Positions 1-8,887 of a stretch of DNA of 64,000 nucleotides are shown here, in pieces (the first letter of the stretch is position 1; every line of letters starts with the position of its first letter). Source of the stretch: Capnocytophaga sp. (GTDB taxonomy: Bacteria; Bacteroidota; Bacteroidia; Flavobacteriales; Flavobacteriaceae); contig NZ_JAUNKD010000013.1 in assembly GCF_030532915.1 (NCBI RefSeq), positions 1 through 64,000 on the forward strand. The letters run 5' to 3'. Below the pieces are notes generated by a model, which worked only from the letters and a program-made list of their open reading frames with translations, did not search any database and was not told the origin of the DNA. A program made the translations under genes and the position numbers.

Positions 1-84
1 AAAAGTTGTATAAAAATCGCTTTAAAATAGAGCGGAGTTTTGCTTGGCTCGACGGTTTTAAAGGGTTGATAATGAGATATGAAA

Positions 85-122
85 CCCTAAATACAACTTG
101 GAATACAATGCTGTATTTAGGG
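85..122. other. Perfect 11-bp inverted repeat, isolated hairpin
   Basis: CCCTAAATACA at 85-95 pairs perfectly with TGTATTTAGGG at 112-122 around a 16-nt loop. No poly-T follows on the plus strand, so it is not an obvious terminator. It could be the end of an upstream transcription unit outside the window. Otherwise bases 1-238 hold only AT-rich sequence with the degenerate word AAGTAAAATA repeated at about 165-200. Confidence 0.5.
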
Positions 123-238
123 ATTATAATGAAGTTTATTACAAAAGTTTAAACAAATTCAACAAGTAAAATAGACTTCCTAATAAGTAAAATAAGTAAT
201 CTAAATAATAAAATACTCAAAAAAAGTGCTATAATAGA

Positions 239-396
239 CCTTTGTCAAAGTTTCGAACTTTGCCAAAGGTAAAAAACACTCAAAAAACACACTGTAATAA
301 AACTTCATCAAAGTTTTGAACTTTGCCAAAGGTAAAAAACACTCAAAAAACATACTGTCATAAATCTTTGTCAAAGTTTTGAACTTTGACAAAGAT
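239..396. repeat. Array of three palindromes (CC-type) at 63-bp spacing
   Basis: Three inverted repeats of the form CTTTGTCAAAGTT-tn-AACTTTGnCAAAG start at 240, 303 and 366, exactly 63 bp (3 x 21) apart. The spacers between them are near-identical (a TAAAAAACACTCAAAAAACA core) and a weaker copy of the spacer precedes the first palindrome. The reverse complement reads as an open frame of 71 codons with a 21-residue period, which I regard as a by-product of the repeat and not a gene. The array ends 131 bp before the helical protein at 527. Confidence 0.85.
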
Positions 397-526
397 AGCA
401 AACACAAAAAAATCAAAAAAAAATATACAAAAAATTTTGCAAATCAAAATTATTATTGTACCTTTCGCACAAATTTCGTAATAAAAGAAAAACAATAGTC
501 GTTTAATCATTTAAATTTATAGTGTT

Positions 527-1204
527 ATGCCGTTACATCCATCCGTAAAAAAAGAAAATTACATTACACTTGCCAATTTTATCATAGCAAGTTTTGAACG
601 TGACATTGCTGATTTCACAAAACATTTTAAAACAATGGACAGTGAGTATTTAGCAAAGTTTAAAGAAGCCATTGAGGCAGCCAAAAATATTGAATCAACC
701 GTAAAGTTAAAGTTAGAACAAAAAGAAACAACCAAATTGCTTTACGACAAAGCCGATGAATTGCGTCTTATTTTCGTATTCCTGAAAAAATATGCCCGAA
801 ACTCAGACTTTGAAACCGAAATGCTTTCAAAAATCATTCATTTATTACGCTCCCGAAACATTGAAGGCTCCGTAACTTCCATCAGAAAATCCCTTTCCTA
901 TTATCAAGAACACAAAGAAAGAATGATGGATATGCCCGATAGTTTTTTAGATGAAATTCAGCCAAAAACTGATGAACTTGAAAAGCTGAATATCCAGCAA
1001 AATGTTGTGATGAACCAAATTAAAGAGGTTATCAATAATGAAAATACTAAATATGAAACCCTTTATGGATATATCAGCCATATTGCCAATTTAGGGAAAC
1101 TTATTTATCAGGGTAGTTACAAAAAAGATGAATATAACATCTCTAAAATCATTAAGAGGATGAAAGCAAGCGATAAGAAAAAGGAAAATACCAATGAAGC
1201 ATAA
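527..1204 (+). CDS. Helical protein of unknown function, repeat-array associated
   Basis: I do not recognise a named family with confidence. The 225-residue product has no signal peptide, membrane segment or cysteine and is rich in Lys, Glu and Ile/Leu, so it is predicted all-helical and cytoplasmic. Two halves look alike: each runs from amphipathic helices to a tail built like L-Y/R-x-I-x-x-L-x-K (near residues 78-88 and 183-193), suggesting an internal duplication. The same two-half design is seen in the proteins at 22787 and 41654, and all three genes lie beside the same palindromes. A distant link to DUF6261 is possible. The ATG at 527 is the only sensible start. The next gene begins 45 bp downstream. 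Confidence 0.75.
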   Translation: MPLHPSVKKENYITLANFIIASFERDIADFTKHFKTMDSEYLAKFKEAIEAAKNIESTVKLKLEQKETTKLLYDKADELRLIFVFLKKYARNSDFETEMLSKIIHLLRSRNIEGSVTSIRKSLSYYQEHKERMMDMPDSFLDEIQPKTDELEKLNIQQNVVMNQIKEVINNENTKYETLYGYISHIANLGKLIYQGSYKKDEYNISKIIKRMKASDKKKENTNEA

Positions 1205-1249
1205 TCCTTATTCCATTTTATATACAAACTAAAAATAAAAATAGATTTT

Positions 1250-2524
1250 ATGGAGAAATACACAACCGCTCAAGAGGCTTTAAAGGTCATCAAGAGCAAT
1301 GATTTTATATATCTGCAAGGCGGTTCGGCTGTTCCTACTCATTTAATTGAAGTTCTTACCCAACGAGCTGATGAACTCAGAAATGTAACCATCGGTCATA
1401 TTCACTTAGAGGGCAATGCGCCTTATGCCGATATAAAATATAAGGACAGTTTCTTTACCAATTCGTTCTTTTTATCCGGAAATGTGCGCCACGTGATTGC
1501 ATCCGGCATCGGGAGTTACACGCCTGTTTTTTTGAGCGACCTCCCTCTGTTATTCGACAGACAACATATAAAAGTAGATGTAGCTCTCATTCAGGTTTCA
1601 CCGCCCGATAAAAACGGAAATTGCTCACTGGGAGTTTCAGTTGAAGCCTGCAAGGCTGCACTGCGCAATGCAACGTATGTAATTGCCCAAGTGAACAAAC
1701 ATATGCCCCGCATTTTTGGCGATGCAATGATTCACGTGAGCGATATTGATTTTCTTGTTCCGTATGATAAACCCCTGTTTACCTTAAACGCCGTACAAAC
1801 CAATGAAACAGAAAACCAAATCGGTAAACACATTGCTTCTTTGATTGAAGACGGCAGTTGCATTCAGTTAGGAATCGGAAGTATCCCCGATGCCACACTT
1901 TCACAAATGTATCATCTGAAAAATTTAGGTGTACATACCGAACTTTTAACTGATGGCGTGCTTGAACTTATTAAAAGAGGCATCATTGACGGTTCACAAA
2001 AGAAAATTGATAAAGGAAAAATCGTAGCATCATTTATGATGGGCTCTCAATCATTTTATGATTTTGTTGATGACAATCCAATGGTAGAATTGCGTGAAGC
2101 AACTTACACCAATGAAGTGGCTGTGATTCGGCAAAACCCTAAAATGGTGTCTATCAACTCTGCCATAGAGGTTGATATTACCGGACAGGTCTGCGCCGAC
2201 TCTATCGGAACGAGAATTTACTCGGGAGTAGGCGGGCAAATTGATTTTGTGCGCGGTGCATCACTCAGTGAAGGCGGCAAGTCGATTATAGCGCTGCCTT
2301 CGGTTACTAAAAGAGGCGAGAGCAAAATCGTACCCTTCTTAAAAACAGGTGCAGGTGTGGTTACAACCCGCTCACACGTGCAGTATGTCGTTACGGAATA
2401 CGGAATTGCTGAATTATACGGAAAAAATATTCATCAACGCATCAAATCAATGATTAATATCGCTCACCCTGACCATCGGGAGGCTTTGGAAAGGCAGTAT
2501 TTTGAAGTTTTTAATAAGAAATAA
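1250..2524 (+). CDS. Acetyl-CoA hydrolase/transferase family protein (4-hydroxybutyrate CoA-transferase type)
   Basis: The 424-residue protein belongs to the class I CoA-transferase family that includes acetyl-CoA hydrolase and 4-hydroxybutyrate CoA-transferase. Visible landmarks are an N-terminal CoA-transferase domain with FIYLQGGSAVPT near residue 21, the C-terminal domain with TNEVAVI near 285, where the family's catalytic Glu lies, and GQIDFVRGASLSEGGKS near 328. These enzymes move CoA between acyl groups through a glutamyl-CoA intermediate in the cytoplasm. Substrate cannot be read from sequence; acetate, butyrate or 4-hydroxybutyrate are the usual options. A small membrane peptide gene follows after 38 bp and may be co-transcribed. 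Confidence 0.88.
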   Translation: MEKYTTAQEALKVIKSNDFIYLQGGSAVPTHLIEVLTQRADELRNVTIGHIHLEGNAPYADIKYKDSFFTNSFFLSGNVRHVIASGIGSYTPVFLSDLPLLFDRQHIKVDVALIQVSPPDKNGNCSLGVSVEACKAALRNATYVIAQVNKHMPRIFGDAMIHVSDIDFLVPYDKPLFTLNAVQTNETENQIGKHIASLIEDGSCIQLGIGSIPDATLSQMYHLKNLGVHTELLTDGVLELIKRGIIDGSQKKIDKGKIVASFMMGSQSFYDFVDDNPMVELREATYTNEVAVIRQNPKMVSINSAIEVDITGQVCADSIGTRIYSGVGGQIDFVRGASLSEGGKSIIALPSVTKRGESKIVPFLKTGAGVVTTRSHVQYVVTEYGIAELYGKNIHQRIKSMINIAHPDHREALERQYFEVFNKK

Positions 2525-2562
2525 AGTGCAAATTTTAAAAAGATAACAGAAAAACCAATAAA

Positions 2563-2694
2563 ATGGACATACAAAAGATAATTGCTTACGTGCTGGTAGT
2601 GATAGCAGTGCTTTTCTTGGTGCGTAACTTTATTCCTTCCAAAAAGAAGAAGCATTCCTGCGGAAGTAATGACAAAAATTGTAAGTGCAATTAA
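2563..2694 (+). CDS. FeoB-associated Cys-rich membrane protein-like peptide (43 aa)
   Basis: An ATG at 2563 opens a 43-codon frame ending at TAA 2692-2694. Residues about 5-24 form a single hydrophobic membrane segment, followed by a Lys-rich positive-inside stretch (SKKKKHS) and a short cysteine tail, CGSNDKNCKCN. This is the layout of the FeoB-associated Cys-rich membrane proteins, which usually sit next to the ferrous iron transporter FeoB. No feoA or feoB is present in this window, so the gene is an orphan and its role in iron uptake is inferred only from resemblance. A strong terminator follows immediately. Confidence 0.72.
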   Translation: MDIQKIIAYVLVVIAVLFLVRNFIPSKKKKHSCGSNDKNCKCN

Positions 2695-2699
2695 AAAAA

Positions 2700-2732
2700 T
2701 TGAGCGTGATAGGCAACTGCCTACACGCTCAA
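2700..2732. terminator. Bidirectional hairpin between the convergent units ending at 2694 and 2755
   Basis: TTGAGCGTG (2700-2708) pairs with CACGCTCAA (2724-2732), and TAGGCA (2710-2715) with TGCCTA (2718-2723), leaving one bulged A. The 15-bp stem lies between the plus-strand peptide gene and the 3' end of metG on the minus strand, so it can stop both. The flanking A-tract on the left serves as the U-tract for metG. Confidence 0.8.
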
Positions 2733-2754
2733 CTTAGTATAAAAGTAATGGAAT

Positions 2755-4830
2755 TTACTTAACTACGGTTCCATTGCCGATTCCATCTTCATCAGGATTC
2801 ACAAAAGCCAGTTTACCATCGAGCTTTTCAACCATCAGAATCATTCCTTGGCTTTCAACGCCCCGTAATTTTCGCGGAGCAAGGTTGGCAAGTACGGTAA
2901 CTTTTTTCCCGATGATGGCTTCGGGCGAAAAACTCTCGGCAATGCCCGACACTACGGTACGAACGTCAATGCCCGTATCGATTTTTAACACCAAAAGTTT
3001 GTCGGCTTTCGGCATTTTTTCAGCTTCTAAAATTGTACCGACACGAATGTCCATCTTGGCGAAATCATCATACGATATTAATTCTTTTTGAGGCTCCACC
3101 GAAGTGTTTTGAGCCGATTTTTCTTGTGCGATATTATCCATTTTTGTTTTTTCTAATCGAAGGAGTTGTTTTTCAATGGCTTCATCTTCTATTTTTTCAA
3201 ACAGAAGTTGTGCTTCACCCACCGTATGCCCCTGCGGAATGAGTATAGGCTGTGTTTCGATGCTGTCCCACGTTGGAACGGCTGCTAATTGGTCAAAATT
3301 TAAAATCCGTTTTAGTTTTTCAGCCGTAAAAGGCAAAAAAGGTTCCGATAAAACCGTTAAAGCGGCGGCTATTTGCAGTGCAACGTACATTTGGGTTTGT
3401 ACACGCTCAGGATTTTCTTTGATAACTTTCCAAGGTTCTTCATCAGCAAGGTATTTATTGCCCAAACGAGCCAAGTTCATCACCTCTTGAAGCGCCTCAC
3501 GGAAGCGATACTTCTCTATGGAAGCCGCAACACTGCCCGGAAAAGCCTTAACCGACTCTAAAACCTCAAAATCACCCGGCGTAAAAGCCCCAACAACCGG
3601 AACTTTTCCGTTATAATACTTGTGTATCAGCACCATAACCCGATTCACAAAATTACCGAAAATCGCAACGAGTTCATTGTTGTTTCGGGCTTGAAAATCT
3701 TTCCACGTAAAGTCATTATCTTTGGTTTCGGGGGCATTAGCCGTCAGCACATAACGTAAAACATCTTGCTTGTTCGGAAAATCTTGCAAATATTCGTGTA
3801 ACCAAACCGCCCAATTCTTGGAAGTGGAAAGTTTATTACCTTCCAAGTTCAAAAACTCATTGGCAGGAACATTATCAGGCAAGATATAACTGCCCTCGGC
3901 TTTTAACATCGCCGGAAATATAATGCAATGAAACACAATATTGTCTTTACCTATAAAGTGTACCAATTTAGTGTCTTCATCTTTCCAGTAAGGCTGCCAA
4001 TCTTTGCCTTCACGAACTGCCCATTCAATGGTTGATGAAATATATCCGATGGGAGCATCAAACCAAACGTAAAGAACCTTCCCCTCGGCACCTTCCACCG
4101 GCACGGGAATTCCCCAATCCAAATCACGCGTTACGGCACGGGGCTTCAATTGGTCGTCAAGCCACGATTTTACTTGTCCGTACACGTTTGGTTTCCAATC
4201 ATTTTTGTGTCCTTCCAAAATCCATTTTTCAATAAAATCTTGATAGCGGTTCAAAGGTAAAAACCAGTGCTTAGTTTGTTTTAAAACAGGCTTCGTACCT
4301 GTAATTGCCGACTTAGGGTTTATCAAATCGGTGGCGTTTAATGAACTTCCGCACTTTTCACATTGGTCACCGTAAGCCTCCGGATTTTCACATTTGGGGC
4401 AAGTGCCTATAACAAAACGGTCAGCCAAAAATTGCTCGGCTTCCGGGTCATAAAGCTGCTCGGAAACCTCTTCAACAAAATCACCTTGCGCATAGAGTTT
4501 TTTAAAAAAATCCGAAGCCGTTTTATGATGAACCGGAAGTGAGGTTCGTGAATAATTGTCAAACGAAATACCAAAATCTTCAAACGATTTTTTTATAATT
4601 GCGTGGTATTTATCGATAATTTCTTGCGGACTAACGCCTTCTTTACGTGCTTTGATTGAAATGGCAACGCCGTGCTCGTCACTTCCGCAGATGAAAGCTA
4701 CATCATTGTTTTTCAAGCGTTGATAACGCGCATAAATATCAGAAGGAACATAAACTCCTGCCAAATGCCCGATATGAACAGGACCGTTGGTGTACGGCAA
4801 AGCAGCCGTGATGGTGAATCTTTTTGACAT
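2755..4830 (-). CDS. metG: Methionyl-tRNA synthetase
   Basis: Charges tRNA-Met with methionine in the cytoplasm. The 691-residue protein carries the HIGH motif as HIGHL near residue 19, a zinc knuckle of paired CPKC and CEKC motifs near 144-160, a KMSKS-type signature KLSTSKNW near 335 and, after a linker, a C-terminal EMAP-II/Trbp111-like tRNA-binding domain starting near 590 (DIRVGTI). This two-zinc-ligand-pair, C-terminally extended form is normal for Bacteroidota. ATG at 4828-4830 agrees with the family start. A -7 element TATTTTTG is on the minus strand at 4859-4866, about 30 bp upstream. Confidence 0.97.
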   Translation of the reverse strand: MSKRFTITAALPYTNGPVHIGHLAGVYVPSDIYARYQRLKNNDVAFICGSDEHGVAISIKARKEGVSPQEIIDKYHAIIKKSFEDFGISFDNYSRTSLPVHHKTASDFFKKLYAQGDFVEEVSEQLYDPEAEQFLADRFVIGTCPKCENPEAYGDQCEKCGSSLNATDLINPKSAITGTKPVLKQTKHWFLPLNRYQDFIEKWILEGHKNDWKPNVYGQVKSWLDDQLKPRAVTRDLDWGIPVPVEGAEGKVLYVWFDAPIGYISSTIEWAVREGKDWQPYWKDEDTKLVHFIGKDNIVFHCIIFPAMLKAEGSYILPDNVPANEFLNLEGNKLSTSKNWAVWLHEYLQDFPNKQDVLRYVLTANAPETKDNDFTWKDFQARNNNELVAIFGNFVNRVMVLIHKYYNGKVPVVGAFTPGDFEVLESVKAFPGSVAASIEKYRFREALQEVMNLARLGNKYLADEEPWKVIKENPERVQTQMYVALQIAAALTVLSEPFLPFTAEKLKRILNFDQLAAVPTWDSIETQPILIPQGHTVGEAQLLFEKIEDEAIEKQLLRLEKTKMDNIAQEKSAQNTSVEPQKELISYDDFAKMDIRVGTILEAEKMPKADKLLVLKIDTGIDVRTVVSGIAESFSPEAIIGKKVTVLANLAPRKLRGVESQGMILMVEKLDGKLAFVNPDEDGIGNGTVVK

Positions 4831-4929
4831 TTTTTTTCGGTTAGAATAAAATCAAGCGCAAAAATACAGATTTTATCTAAAAACGAAGAACAGAGCAACA
4901 AGTTTTTTCGCCGTATCAATTATTTTTAC

Positions 4930-4937
4930 TACCTTTG
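4930..4937 (+). promoter_or_regulatory. Flavobacterial -7 element TACCTTTG before the bacilliredoxin gene
   Basis: TACCTTTG matches the Bacteroidota -7 consensus TAnnTTTG and lies 23 bp before the ATG at 4961. A T-rich stretch near 4903-4908 is in the -33 position but is not a clean TTTG. Confidence 0.6.
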
Positions 4938-4960
4938 CGCCCTAACTAAATTAAAATACT

Positions 4961-5371
4961 ATGTATCCACCGGAATTGGTAAAACCAATGATAGACGAAC
5001 TAACAGCTGTTGGTTTTCAGGAATTAAAGAATGTTCAAGCCGTTCAAGAGGCACTAAAAAAAGAAGGCACTACGCTGGTTGTGGTAAATTCGGTTTGCGG
5101 TTGCGCCGCCCGTAATGCCCGACCCGCTGCCATTATGAGTCTGCAAAACGCCAAGAAACCCAATCATTTAACCACTGTTTTTGCAGGCGTTGATCGTGAG
5201 GCTACCGAAGAGGCGCGTCAGTTTATGTTGCCCTTCCCGCCGTCATCACCAAGCATTGCGCTGTTTAAAGACGGAGAGCTTGTGCATATGCTTGAACGTC
5301 ACCATATTGAAGGAAGAAACGCAGACATCATCGCTGAAAATCTGCAACAGGCTTACGACGAATTTTGCTAA
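4961..5371 (+). CDS. BrxA/BrxB family bacilliredoxin
   Basis: The 136-residue protein matches the YphP/YqiW (DUF1094) family, thioredoxin-fold disulfide isomerases that in Bacillus remove bacillithiol from protein thiols. The characteristic CGC active site is seen in NSVCGCAARNARP near residues 45-57. Length equals the family norm. Many flavobacteria make bacillithiol, so a de-bacillithiolation role in redox stress is a reasonable inference, but no bacillithiol synthesis gene is in the window. It stands alone, divergent from metG. Confidence 0.93.
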   Translation: MYPPELVKPMIDELTAVGFQELKNVQAVQEALKKEGTTLVVVNSVCGCAARNARPAAIMSLQNAKKPNHLTTVFAGVDREATEEARQFMLPFPPSSPSIALFKDGELVHMLERHHIEGRNADIIAENLQQAYDEFC

Positions 5372-5515
5372 TTTCCTTCACAAAAATCAATATCGGTAAG
5401 AGGATTTTCTTTAAAAATAAACGAATTACAGGGCTGTTTTAAACCCAAAACAGCCTCAAACATTCAAAAGAAAACACCAAACACTGCCGATTACGGCTTT
5501 TGACCCCGTGCGATT

Positions 5516-6265
5516 ATGACCAAAATACTTGCTTACCCGCTCAGCATAGTTCATTACGTGGTTTTCAGCTCATTGCTATTGATTTTCCATCCGTTGCAGT
5601 GGATTTGTATTCATTATTTGGGCAAAAAAGCCCATAAAAATCTGGTCGATTTCCTGAATTTACTGCTCATCAAATCATTGTTAATCACAGCAAACCGAGT
5701 GAAGTTCACTTTTGAAGCTCCGCTACCGGACAATGCACCGCTTATTTTCGCTTCCAATCATCAGAGCATTTACGATGTGCCTCCGCTGATTTGGTTTCTG
5801 CGCAAGCACAGCATTCGATTCGTGGGAAAGAAGGAGTTGGGCAACGGCACGCCGAGCATCACCATAAACTTGCGCCACAACGGCTCAGTTTTGATTGACC
5901 GAAGCAAACCACAGAGCGCAATCCCTCAGTTGGAAGCATTTGGCAAATCGCTACAAGCAAACAAACAAGCGGGACTTATTTTCCCCGAAGGAACGCGAAG
6001 CCGAGGCGACAAACCGCGTCCGTTTAAAACCAAGGGGCTTGAAGTTATTATGAAGCAACTACCTGACGGCTATGTAGTGCCCATTACCATCAATAATTCG
6101 TGGAAAATACTCAAATATGGGGCATTTCCCATCGGGTTGGGCAACAAAATCACCTTCAAGGTGCATAAAGCCGTTAAAATTGACATCAATAACGTTCAAA
6201 ATCAAATCGTAGCGGTTAAAAATACTATCGTAGCCGACATTCATAACGCAAAAGCGGAACAATAA
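5516..6265 (+). CDS. plsC: 1-acyl-sn-glycerol-3-phosphate acyltransferase
   Basis: Adds the second acyl chain to lysophosphatidic acid to form phosphatidic acid at the inner membrane. The 249-residue protein has a hydrophobic N-terminal anchor (about residues 8-30), the acyltransferase motif NHQSIYD (the HX4D catalytic pair) near 81-87 and the substrate-binding motif FPEGTRSRGDK near 158-168. Downstream of the stop is a strong intrinsic terminator, so it is the end of its unit. The 144-bp gap upstream contains no other gene. Confidence 0.95.
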   Translation: MTKILAYPLSIVHYVVFSSLLLIFHPLQWICIHYLGKKAHKNLVDFLNLLLIKSLLITANRVKFTFEAPLPDNAPLIFASNHQSIYDVPPLIWFLRKHSIRFVGKKELGNGTPSITINLRHNGSVLIDRSKPQSAIPQLEAFGKSLQANKQAGLIFPEGTRSRGDKPRPFKTKGLEVIMKQLPDGYVVPITINNSWKILKYGAFPIGLGNKITFKVHKAVKIDINNVQNQIVAVKNTIVADIHNAKAEQ

Positions 6266-6325
6266 TCCGCAGTAAATAACGACACGCAACCCGTATGTAT
6301 CGGATAGTTTTCGACATTATATATA

Positions 6326-6364
6326 AAGTAAGGTAATTACAAGCTGAATTGCCTTACTTTTTTT
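6326..6364 (+). terminator. Intrinsic terminator of plsC
   Basis: AAGTAAGGTAATT (6326-6338) pairs with AATTGCCTTACTT (6347-6359) through 13 pairs including one G-T wobble, followed by a T-run to 6364. It lies 60 bp after the plsC stop and within the region preceding nth. Confidence 0.85.
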
Positions 6365-6425
6365 GTATAGCAACCCGAAGCAACACAGCATCAGACCCAT
6401 TTCACTAAAAAAACACACAAAAACA

Positions 6426-7073
6426 ATGAAAAAATCAGAAAAAGCAACCTTTGTCATCGACACATTAGAGGAAATCTACCCGAAGGTGGACGTTCCCCTT
6501 GACCATAAAGACCCGTACACTCTATTAATAGCCGTCCTCCTCTCGGCGCAAAGCACCGACGCGCGCGTGAATCAAATAACACCCTTACTTTTCGCAAAAG
6601 CAGACAATCCGTACGATATGATAAAGCTATCCGTTGAAGAGATACGTGAAATCATCAAACCGGTGGGGCTTTCGCCTGCCAAGTCAAAAGGAATTTATGA
6701 ATTATCACACATTTTAATCGACAAGCATAACGGAGAAGTACCTCAAAGTTTCGAAGCCTTGGAAGAACTCCCCGCCGTAGGACATAAAACAGCCAGCGTG
6801 GTAATGTCGCAAGCCTTCGGAGTGCCTGCGTTTCCGGTAGACACACATATTCATCGGCTAATGTACCGCTGGGGGCTTTCAAACGGCAAAAGTGTTACGC
6901 AAACCGAGAAAGATGCCAAGCGTTTATTCCCCGAGGATAAGTGGAACAAGCTCCACATTCAAATAATTCTCTACGGAAGGGAATATAGCCCCGCCAGAGG
7001 GTGGAATATTGACAAAGACATCATCACAAAAACTATCGGACGAAAATCAATACTCAATTCCTTTGAGAAGTAA
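6426..7073 (+). CDS. nth: Endonuclease III, DNA glycosylase/AP lyase (no FeS-cluster cysteines)
   Basis: Removes oxidised pyrimidines and nicks abasic sites. The ATG at 6426 is preferred over the upstream TTG at 6363, which falls inside the terminator T-tract. The resulting 215 residues carry the helix-hairpin-helix LPAVGHKTASVV with catalytic Lys and the catalytic Asp in PVDTHIHRL. The C-terminal four-cysteine loop that holds the [4Fe-4S] cluster in E. coli Nth is absent: the protein ends GREYSPARGW...KTIGRKS with no Cys. As far as I know this cluster-less form is common in Bacteroidota, so it is a lineage trait and not damage. Confidence 0.95.
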   Translation: MKKSEKATFVIDTLEEIYPKVDVPLDHKDPYTLLIAVLLSAQSTDARVNQITPLLFAKADNPYDMIKLSVEEIREIIKPVGLSPAKSKGIYELSHILIDKHNGEVPQSFEALEELPAVGHKTASVVMSQAFGVPAFPVDTHIHRLMYRWGLSNGKSVTQTEKDAKRLFPEDKWNKLHIQIILYGREYSPARGWNIDKDIITKTIGRKSILNSFEK

Positions 7074-7144
7074 AAAAATTCCTTTATGAATACTTATAAA
7101 AGCATTGACAAAAAATCAATAAAATGATTAAAGCAATAGAAGGT

Positions 7145-7345
7145 CAGTCAGTAGAAACACAAATTCTTAACAATAATGCAATAATCTGTCAGAAGTACTA
7201 AAAAATCCGTTAGTAGTAACACAAAAGTAATAAGTAGGAATTGAAAAGATGTACGTAGCAATAGAAAAACAATTAGTAGCAGTATAATAATTGTACGTAG
7301 CAAACTAAAAAATGTATGTAGCAAACCAAAAAACAGCAGTAGCAA
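7145..7345. repeat. Tandem array with exact 21-bp period (about ten degenerate units)
   Basis: The core GTAGCA and its variants recur every 21 bp. Well-aligned units begin at 7208, 7229, 7250, 7271, 7292, 7313 and 7334; the best copies read TGTACGTAGCAA (7250, 7292) and TGTATGTAGCAA (7313). More decayed units extend left to about 7145. The array fills most of the 420-bp gene-free stretch between nth and bioA. The rest, 7346-7494, shows nothing but AT-rich sequence. On the minus strand the array reads as an open hydrophobic frame with a 7-residue period, which follows from the 21-bp unit and is not evidence of a gene. Confidence 0.85.
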
Positions 7346-7494
7346 CCTTACTCCCTTTTAAATAATAAGAAAATAATTTAGCATTGTAAAACCAGCCTTT
7401 ATTATTTCAATAAAAACCTTAAAAAGAATAAGCCCAAAAGTATATAAAAGTTCAATATCCTGTTAAATAATAAGACGATAAATACCAAAATAAG

Positions 7495-8775
7495 ATGAAT
7501 CTGCAAGAAAGAGACCAAAAACACCTGTGGCACCCTTACACGCAACACCAAACAGCTGCCAAACCTATCGGAATCGTTAAAGCGAAAGATGCTTTACTAT
7601 GGGGGGAGGACGGAAAAGAGTACATTGACGGCATTTCAAGCTGGTGGGTGAACTCTTTTGGACATAGTAACCCACATTTGGCACAAGCGGCGTACAAACA
7701 ATTAAGCCGGCTTGAACATATTTTGTTCGGAGGCTTCACGCACGAGCCTGCGGTGCAGTTAGCAGAAGAATTACTTGCCATTTTGCCCGACAAACAGAAG
7801 ATTTTCTACTCCGACAATGGCTCAACAGCCGTAGAAGTCGCCCTAAAAATGGCAATCCAGTACTTTTTTAATAAAGGGCAACGGAAGCACACCATCATCG
7901 CCTTTGAAAATGCCTTCCACGGCGATACTTTTGGAGCTATGGCTGCGTCGGGAATCTCTTTCTTTACCGAATCATTCAAAGAACAGCTCTTGGAGGTCGT
8001 TCGCATTCCCATTCCCGAGAAGGGCAAGGAACATTTATCGGAAGAGAAGCTTCTTGAAGCCATCAGCAAGCATCAGGTAGCCGCTTTCATCTTTGAGCCG
8101 TTGGTACAAGGTGCGGCGGGAATGAAAATCTATGATGAAAAAGCCCTCGACCGATTTATTTCCATCGCAAAAAGCCATCAAATTATTACCATTGCCGATG
8201 AGGTGATGACTGGATTTGGCAGAACGGGTAAAAACTTTGCCTGTGAGTATCTCAGCAATCAACCTGACATCATTTGTCTATCGAAGGCGCTCACCGGAGG
8301 CACAATTCCGCTGGCTGTAACTGCCACAACACAGGATATATTCGATGCTTTTTATGACAGTGATGTAAATAAAGCACTCTTTCACGGGCATACGTATATG
8401 GCAAACCCCACGGCGTGCGCCATCGCCCTTGAAGCAATCCGATTGCTGCAATCTGATGAAACTCGTCAGAACATAAAACGCATCGAGCAACATCATAAAG
8501 CCTTTGCACAACAACTAAACAAGCACCCGAAAGCCAAAAACATACGCACGCTGGGCATTATTTTAGCTTTTGAGGTGGAAGTAGCCGGAAATACGTCTTA
8601 TTATGGCAATATTCGCAACGAATTATATAACTTTTTTATCGAAAACGGCATAATTCTGCGTCCGATTGGCAACACGATTTATGTTTTACCGCCTTATATC
8701 ATCACAAACGCACAATTACAACGTATTTACGAGGTAATTCTTAAAGCAATTGACCATATAACTGATAAAAAATAG
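7495..8775 (+). CDS. bioA: Adenosylmethionine-8-amino-7-oxononanoate aminotransferase
   Basis: PLP enzyme of biotin synthesis that converts KAPA to DAPA using SAM as amino donor. The 426 residues begin with the typical NLQERDQKHLWHPYTQ start and show the BioA-type GISSWWVNSFGH near 42-53, the PLP-binding Asp in IADEVMTGFGRTG near 232, the Schiff-base Lys in CLSKALTGG near 262 and GHTYMANP near 300. No other bio genes are next to it, so the pathway is dispersed. A 21-bp repeat array occupies its upstream region and may contain or affect its promoter, which I could not identify. Confidence 0.95.
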   Translation: MNLQERDQKHLWHPYTQHQTAAKPIGIVKAKDALLWGEDGKEYIDGISSWWVNSFGHSNPHLAQAAYKQLSRLEHILFGGFTHEPAVQLAEELLAILPDKQKIFYSDNGSTAVEVALKMAIQYFFNKGQRKHTIIAFENAFHGDTFGAMAASGISFFTESFKEQLLEVVRIPIPEKGKEHLSEEKLLEAISKHQVAAFIFEPLVQGAAGMKIYDEKALDRFISIAKSHQIITIADEVMTGFGRTGKNFACEYLSNQPDIICLSKALTGGTIPLAVTATTQDIFDAFYDSDVNKALFHGHTYMANPTACAIALEAIRLLQSDETRQNIKRIEQHHKAFAQQLNKHPKAKNIRTLGIILAFEVEVAGNTSYYGNIRNELYNFFIENGIILRPIGNTIYVLPPYIITNAQLQRIYEVILKAIDHITDKK

Positions 8776-8887
8776 CACAAAACAAGGTAAGCAGACCAAC
8801 ATTCGACTTATTTTAAGCTAAAAAAGCAATATTTTATACCATAAAAGGTAGTAGTCATCAAATTGCAATACAAAAAATAACAACAAA

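Noticed and set aside
201..416. Minus-strand open frame of 71 codons with repeated residues
   Set aside because: It reads straight through three copies of the 63-bp palindrome unit; the open frame follows from a unit length divisible by three, it begins at TTG and has no family features.
2755..4830. Many shorter frames opposite metG, pnp, pheT, bamA and ppk1
   Set aside because: They are shadows of well-supported genes on the other strand, with no start context or homology.
7148..7345. Minus-strand hydrophobic frame with seven-residue repeats
   Set aside because: It is a translation of the 21-bp tandem array. The same happens at 20821-21027 and 41269-41557.
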